Origin: Bradyrhizobium sp. sBnM-33
GTDB taxonomy: Bacteria > Pseudomonadota > Alphaproteobacteria > Rhizobiales > Xanthobacteraceae
NCBI RefSeq assembly: GCF_032917945.1
Contig: NZ_CP136624.1
Span: forward strand, 7,254,001-7,318,000
Reading direction: 5' to 3'
Length of the DNA stretch: 64,000 bases
Below are positions 60,090 to 64,000 of this stretch, piece by piece. The notes below the pieces were generated by a model, which was not told where the DNA came from, searched no databases, and saw only the letters and a program-made list of their open reading frames with translations. Both the position numbers and the translations under genes were made by a program. Position 1 is the stretch's first letter. The number at the start of each line of letters is the position of its first letter.

Positions 60090-60877
60090 GCGCCGGCTCC
60101 CTCGCGATGACGCGCATCGTAGACCAGTCCTTCGCCGAGATAGATCGCGCGCACCTGCGGATTGCCGCGGACTTCCTCTGGCGAGCCCTCGGCGATCAGG
60201 CTGCCACGGTTGAGCACGAGGATGCGGTCGGCATGTTCGAACACCACGTCCATGTCGTGCTCTGTGAACAGCACGCCGATCGATTGCTCGCGGGCAATTC
60301 GCGCGGTCAGCCGCATCAGCTCGATCCGCTCGCGCGGCGCCATGCCGGCGGTCGGCTCGTCCATCAGCAGCAACTTCGGCTGGTTGGCGAGCGCAATCGC
60401 AAGTTCCAGCCTCTTGAGATCGCCATAAGCGAGTTCGCCGCAGGGCCGCTCGGCATAGGCGCCCATGCCGACGAGGTCGAGCAGCCGGCCCGCCTCGTCA
60501 CGGGCGTAAGCCGCGGTCGAGCCCCAGAGATTGAACAATTGCCTGCCATACGACACCAGCGCGACCTGCACGTTCTCGCGCACCGTCATGGTCGGGAATG
60601 TCGCCGTGATCTGGAACGTGCGCCCGACACCTAGCCGCCAGATAGCGCGCGGCTTCTCGCCCACGGTATCCTTGCCAAGCAGATGGATGCGGCCGCTGTC
60701 CGGCATGTTCTGGCCGTTGAGCATGTCGAAGCAGGTGCTCTTGCCCGCGCCGTTCGGGCCGATCAGCGCCAGAATTTCGCCCGCACGCAGTTCGAACGAA
60801 ACGCTACGCACGGCATGGACGCCGCCATAGGATTTGCTCAAGGCCTCGACAGACAGCAATGTAGGGACCATGCTCAT
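60086..60877 (-). CDS. livG: Branched-chain-type ABC importer ATPase LivG
   Basis: A 263-residue ATPase. Walker A GPNGAGKST, signature ELAYGDLKRLELA (the LivG variant) and Walker B LLLMDEPTAGMAP; GVGRTFQITATFPTMTVREN is a LivG hallmark. ATG 60877 overlaps the livHM stop by ATGA, and a second ATG lies at 60871. Its stop overlaps livF. Confidence 0.92.
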   Translation of the reverse strand: MSMVPTLLSVEALSKSYGGVHAVRSVSFELRAGEILALIGPNGAGKSTCFDMLNGQNMPDSGRIHLLGKDTVGEKPRAIWRLGVGRTFQITATFPTMTVRENVQVALVSYGRQLFNLWGSTAAYARDEAGRLLDLVGMGAYAERPCGELAYGDLKRLELAIALANQPKLLLMDEPTAGMAPRERIELMRLTARIAREQSIGVLFTEHDMDVVFEHADRILVLNRGSLIAEGSPEEVRGNPQVRAIYLGEGLVYDARHREGAGA

Positions 60878-62763
60878 TCGGCGGCCTCGATCCGTGAGGT
60901 GACCAGCGCAGATTTTTTGGCATCGGAGGAGCGCCGGCGATTTCGGATCGCCTCCAGCGTGCCGACGATACCCTTGGGGAACGCCACCACCATCAGCACG
61001 ATGAAGCCGCCCAGCACCAGTTTCGAAAGATCGGTCTGGCTGACCAGCCAGATGTTTGCTGCCTTGAACACGATGGCGCCGATCACCGCGCCGGAAACCG
61101 TCTCGACGCCGCCGAGCAGCACCATAACCAGCGCATCGACCGACAGCGAAATGCCGACGCTGTCCGGGAACACGCTTCCCTTCAGATAGGCGAACAGCGC
61201 GCCGCCGATGCCCGCCACCGTTCCTGATATGACGAAAGCCGTCCACTGCACGCGCTTGCCATTGATGCCGATCGCCTCGCTACGCAGCGGCGAGTCCCGC
61301 GTTGCGCGCAGTGCAAAGCCGAATGGTGAGAACACCATCACCCGGAGCACAGTGACCACGAGCGCCGTGATGCCGAGCGACAACCAATAGAAATTAGCGG
61401 GGCTCGCCGCCCATTTCTCCGGCCATACACCCAAAATGCCGTTGTCGCCGCCGGTCACCTCGACCCACTGGAACGCGATCGACCAGACGATCTGCGCAAA
61501 GGCCAGTGTCAGCATCGCGAAATAGACGCCGGAGAGTTGCACGGCGAAGAAGCCGAATACTGCGGCACCCAGCAGCCCCAGCATCGGGCCGAGCAGCAGC
61601 GAAACGATCATCGGCAATCCCGCCGCCTTGGCGAGGAATGCGACGCCATAGGCGCCAAGCCCGAAATAGGCGGCATGGCCGAACGAGGCGAGGCCGCCGA
61701 CCGACATCAGGAAATGCAGGCTGGCGGCGAAGATGACGAAGATCGCGATTTCCGATCCGACGGTGAGCGCGTAGTTGCCGGCAAACAACGGCAGCATGGC
61801 CGCAAGAGCCAGCGCGCCCAGTGACATCAACCGTTCACCCGAGGTGAGCGGCCGCCACGGCGTGACGGTCAGGCCCGGCGTTCGGCGTGCGGCAGCTTCC
61901 GGCTTGCCGAACAGACCCCATGGGCGCACGATCAGCACCACCGCCATCACCAGGAATACCAGGATGATGGATATCTTCGGGAAGATGAGAATACCGAAGG
62001 CGTTGAGCTCGGACACCAGCACGGCGGCGACGAAAGCACCGATGATGCTGCCGAGCCCGCCGATCACCACCACCACGAACACTTCGACGATGATGCGCAG
62101 GTCCAGCGCGTGATGCACGGCGTCGCGCGGGATCTGCAGCGCGCCGCCGAGGGCGGCCAAAAAGACGCCGAGCGCGAACACGCTGGTGAACAGCCATTTC
62201 TGATTGACGCCGAGCGCCGCCACCATGTCGCGGTCCTGCGTCGCCGCGCGCACCAAGACGCCCCAGCGGGTGCGCTGGAATAACAGCCAGAGAATACCGA
62301 GCACAATCGGGCAGAGCGCGATCAGGAACAGGTCGTAGCTCGGAATGTTCTGGCCGAAAAAGTCGACCGCGCCCTTAAAGCCAGGCGCACGGCGGCCGAG
62401 CAGATCGTCCGGTCCCCAGATCAGCACGACCATGTCCTGAACCATCAAGGTGAGGCCGAATGTCGCCAGCAACTGGAATAGTTCCGGCGCATGATAGATC
62501 CGCCGCAGCAGCACCATCTCGACCAGCACGCCGATGATGGCAACGATCAGCGCTGCAACGACGATGCCGCCCCAGAAGCCGAGCGCGCCGGAGAACCGCT
62601 CGGTCAGCGTGAACGCGACATAGGCGCCGAGCATATAGAACGCGCCATGGGCAAAGTTCACGATCCGCGTCACGCCGAAGATGATCGACAGCCCCGACGC
62701 GACCAGAAACAGCGAAGCTGCGCTGGCGAGACCGGTCAGGAACTGAACGAAGTAAAAGGCCAT
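60874..62763 (-). CDS. Branched-chain-type ABC importer fused permease (LivH-LivM)
   Basis: A 629-residue permease joining LivH (about residues 1-290: GLSIIFGVTRIVNFAHGAFYMLGAY) and LivM (about 320-620: SVGGLASFGHAAYFGLGAYG) in one chain. Such fusions replace the two usual genes. Both ATPase-contact regions are present. The binding-protein gene lies upstream after a repeat-filled 239-bp gap, and the ATPase gene overlaps the stop. Confidence 0.92.
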   Translation of the reverse strand: MAFYFVQFLTGLASAASLFLVASGLSIIFGVTRIVNFAHGAFYMLGAYVAFTLTERFSGALGFWGGIVVAALIVAIIGVLVEMVLLRRIYHAPELFQLLATFGLTLMVQDMVVLIWGPDDLLGRRAPGFKGAVDFFGQNIPSYDLFLIALCPIVLGILWLLFQRTRWGVLVRAATQDRDMVAALGVNQKWLFTSVFALGVFLAALGGALQIPRDAVHHALDLRIIVEVFVVVVIGGLGSIIGAFVAAVLVSELNAFGILIFPKISIILVFLVMAVVLIVRPWGLFGKPEAAARRTPGLTVTPWRPLTSGERLMSLGALALAAMLPLFAGNYALTVGSEIAIFVIFAASLHFLMSVGGLASFGHAAYFGLGAYGVAFLAKAAGLPMIVSLLLGPMLGLLGAAVFGFFAVQLSGVYFAMLTLAFAQIVWSIAFQWVEVTGGDNGILGVWPEKWAASPANFYWLSLGITALVVTVLRVMVFSPFGFALRATRDSPLRSEAIGINGKRVQWTAFVISGTVAGIGGALFAYLKGSVFPDSVGISLSVDALVMVLLGGVETVSGAVIGAIVFKAANIWLVSQTDLSKLVLGGFIVLMVVAFPKGIVGTLEAIRNRRRSSDAKKSALVTSRIEAAE

Positions 62764-62800
62764 TGGCGGTCCGGGTTAGGCAATCGTCAGAGCGGGGCTT

Positions 62801-62900
62801 TCATCCTTCGAGACGGCGCTTCGCGCCTCCTCAGGATGAGGATCTGCTAGTCCCTCATGGTGAGGAGCGCGGCACCGCCGCACGTCTCGAACCATGAGGC
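62801..62900. repeat. Modular palindromic repeat, copy 2 (CTCATGGTGAGGAG family)
   Basis: Module Y comes first here (TCCTTCGAGACGGCGCTTCG to CTCCTCAGGATGAGGA), then module X (CCCTCATGGTGAGGAGCGC to CTCGAACCATGAGGCCT). The same two modules at 48497-48631 are in the opposite order. Confidence 0.85.
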
Positions 62901-62962
62901 CTGGATAGCGGTGAGTGACTGTCTCTGCGAGTTCGATTCATGGAGAGAGCCCCTCACCCCGA

Positions 62963-62991
62963 CCCTCTCCCCGCGAAGCGCGGGGAGAGGG
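62963..62991. terminator. GC-rich hairpin after the binding-protein gene
   Basis: CCCTCTCCCCGC (62963-62974) and GCGGGGAGAGGG (62980-62991) form a perfect 12-bp stem, 12 bp after the stop of the minus-strand binding-protein gene. It is part of the CTCACCCCGACCCTCTCCCC dispersed-repeat type. It could attenuate transcription between the binding protein and livHM. Confidence 0.6.
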
Positions 62992-63002
62992 AGAAGAGAG
63001 AA

Positions 63003-64000
63003 TCAATCCTTCGGCCGAAGCTTTTCGACTTCCGCATCACTCGGGAGATAGTCGGCGCCCTTGCGATAGACCGAGTTCACCATCACGCCCTTGCCGTCCT
63101 TCAGCGCGGTCTTGCCGACATAGGCGCCGAGCGTCGACTGGTGATCGATCTTGCGGAAGGTGATCTCGCCGAACGGCGACGGCATCGACAGGCCTTCGGT
63201 CGCCGCGATCAGCTTCTCCGGATCGGTCGAGTTGGCCTTCGCAAGGATCGCCGCCGCTGCCTTGATGGTCTGGTAGCCGACGATCGAGCCGAGCCGCGGA
63301 TAGTCGTTGTACTTGGCCTGATACGCTTTCAAGAATTTGTCATGGTCCGGCGTCTTGATATCGTACCAGGGGTAACCTGTGACGATCCAACCCTCCGGCG
63401 TCTCATCCTTCAAGGGATCGAGATATTCCGGTTCGCCGGTCAGGAACGAGACCACAGAGCGGTTCTTGAACAGGCCGCGGGTATTGCCCTCGCGCACGAG
63501 CTTCACCAGATCGGCACCGAAGGTGACGTTGAGGATGGCCTCCGGATTGGCGGCGGCAACTGCCTGCACCACCGGGCCGGCGTCGATCTTGCCTTGCGGC
63601 GGCCACTGCTCGTCGACCCACTGAATGTCCGGACGCTTCTCCGACATCAGCTTCTTGAACACGGCGACCGCCGACTGGCCATATTCATAGTTCGGCGCAA
63701 TCGTCGCCCAGCGCTTGGCCGGCAGCTTTGCGGCTTCCTCCACCAGCATCGCGGCCTGCATGTAGTTGGAGGGACGCAGGCGGAACGTGTAGCGGTTGCC
63801 CTTCGACCAGGTGATGGCGTCGGTCAATGGCTCCGCCGCCAGGAAGAACACCTTCTTCTGGTTGGCGAAGTCGGAGACGGCCAGACCGATATTGGACAGG
63901 AACGTGCCGGCCAGCATCGCGACGTTCTCGCTCGACACCAGCTCGTTGGCTGCGGTCTGCGCATCCGCCGGCTTGCCGCCGTCGTCCTTGGAAATGACGA
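63003..64000 (-). CDS. Branched-chain-type periplasmic binding protein, N-terminus missing
   Basis: The last 332 or so codons of an HAAT-family binding protein; the gene continues past the window end. Family features: SSENVAMLAGTFLSNIGLAV, TIAPNYEYGQSAVAVFKKLM, VQAVAAANPEAILNVTFGAD and the C-terminal YLPSDAEVEKLRPKD. It supplies substrate to the LivHM-LivG-LivF transporter downstream. The ligand cannot be told apart among branched-chain amino acids, aromatic acids and amides. Confidence 0.88.
   Translation of the reverse strand, partial: VISKDDGGKPADAQTAANELVSSENVAMLAGTFLSNIGLAVSDFANQKKVFFLAAEPLTDAITWSKGNRYTFRLRPSNYMQAAMLVEEAAKLPAKRWATIAPNYEYGQSAVAVFKKLMSEKRPDIQWVDEQWPPQGKIDAGPVVQAVAAANPEAILNVTFGADLVKLVREGNTRGLFKNRSVVSFLTGEPEYLDPLKDETPEGWIVTGYPWYDIKTPDHDKFLKAYQAKYNDYPRLGSIVGYQTIKAAAAILAKANSTDPEKLIAATEGLSMPSPFGEITFRKIDHQSTLGAYVGKTALKDGKGVMVNSVYRKGADYLPSDAEVEKLRPKD

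Noticed and set aside
60086..61246. An extended LivG start 123 codons upstream
   Set aside because: Those codons overlap the LivHM gene in another frame; the ATGA overlap at 60874-60877 marks the normal start.
1..64000. Prophage, insertion sequence, integrative element or defence island
   Set aside because: No transposase, integrase, phage structural, restriction or Cas-like protein was recognised, and no direct-repeat borders or tRNA junction was seen.

Overview
The window is a dense, high-GC stretch of an alphaproteobacterial chromosome. The best match is Bradyrhizobium or a close relative (Nitrobacteraceae). This rests on the many ABC importers with separate or fused subunits, the LivHM fusion, the crotonase and CaiB genes, the 3-hydroxybutyrate dehydrogenase/patatin pair, and several intergenic palindromic repeat families of the kind scattered through such genomes. 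The assignment is from gene content and repeats, not from a marker gene. I see no rRNA, tRNA, CRISPR array, insertion sequence or phage gene.

Layout. 1-2.2 kb: the end of an XRE regulator, a crotonase lacking both usual catalytic glutamates, and a lower-GC orphan gene. 2.2-11.3 kb (minus strand): beta-decarboxylating dehydrogenase, zinc alcohol dehydrogenase, a complete peptide/nickel-type ABC importer and a CaiB-type CoA transferase. 11.5-16.4 kb: glycogen synthase, patatin, 3-hydroxybutyrate dehydrogenase, a LysR regulator and a small protein. 16.8-20.4 kb: monooxygenase-like protein, peroxiredoxin, two small exported proteins and an MFS gene with a one-base frameshift. 20.3-27.6 kb: MFS, PRC-barrel protein, amylo-alpha-1,6-glucosidase, ABC exporter and a GT4 glycosyltransferase. 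27.7-30.1 kb: an alkylsulfatase and a TctC remnant.

30.1-36.4 kb holds the most interesting possible new system. An NMT1/THI5-like binding protein is divergent from a TetR regulator, which is followed by permease, SDR-like epimerase (YxxxK lysine replaced), GNAT acetyltransferase, dihydrodipicolinate-synthase-like aldolase and ABC ATPase. Near-identical palindromes lie just before the tetR start and just after the tetR stop, so one repressor probably controls import and modification of an unknown small molecule. 36.4-40.4 kb: an iron/polyamine-type ABC importer whose permease carries a second one-base frameshift.

40.6-48.5 kb: a DHA2 MFS transporter, then a same-strand run of a periplasmic molybdenum hydroxylase (2Fe-2S and Mo subunits), a flavocytochrome c sulfide dehydrogenase pair and soxX-soxY-soxZ-soxA. 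soxB and soxCD are absent from the window, and the SoxY tail is AACTEEVI instead of GGCGG, so this may be a non-canonical sulfur carrier system. 48.6-53.9 kb: ferredoxin-NADP reductase divergent from an enamidase-like amidohydrolase around a GTATAC palindrome, a membrane protein, and an adenylate cyclase/SUMF1 fusion next to a DUF4399 protein. 53.9-58.9 kb: two crotonases with a TetR regulator, then selenium-binding protein/methanethiol oxidase with a membrane partner. 58.9-64 kb: MarR, LivF, LivG, LivHM and the end of a branched-chain-type binding protein running off the window.

All functions are assigned by reading protein sequence; no database search was possible.
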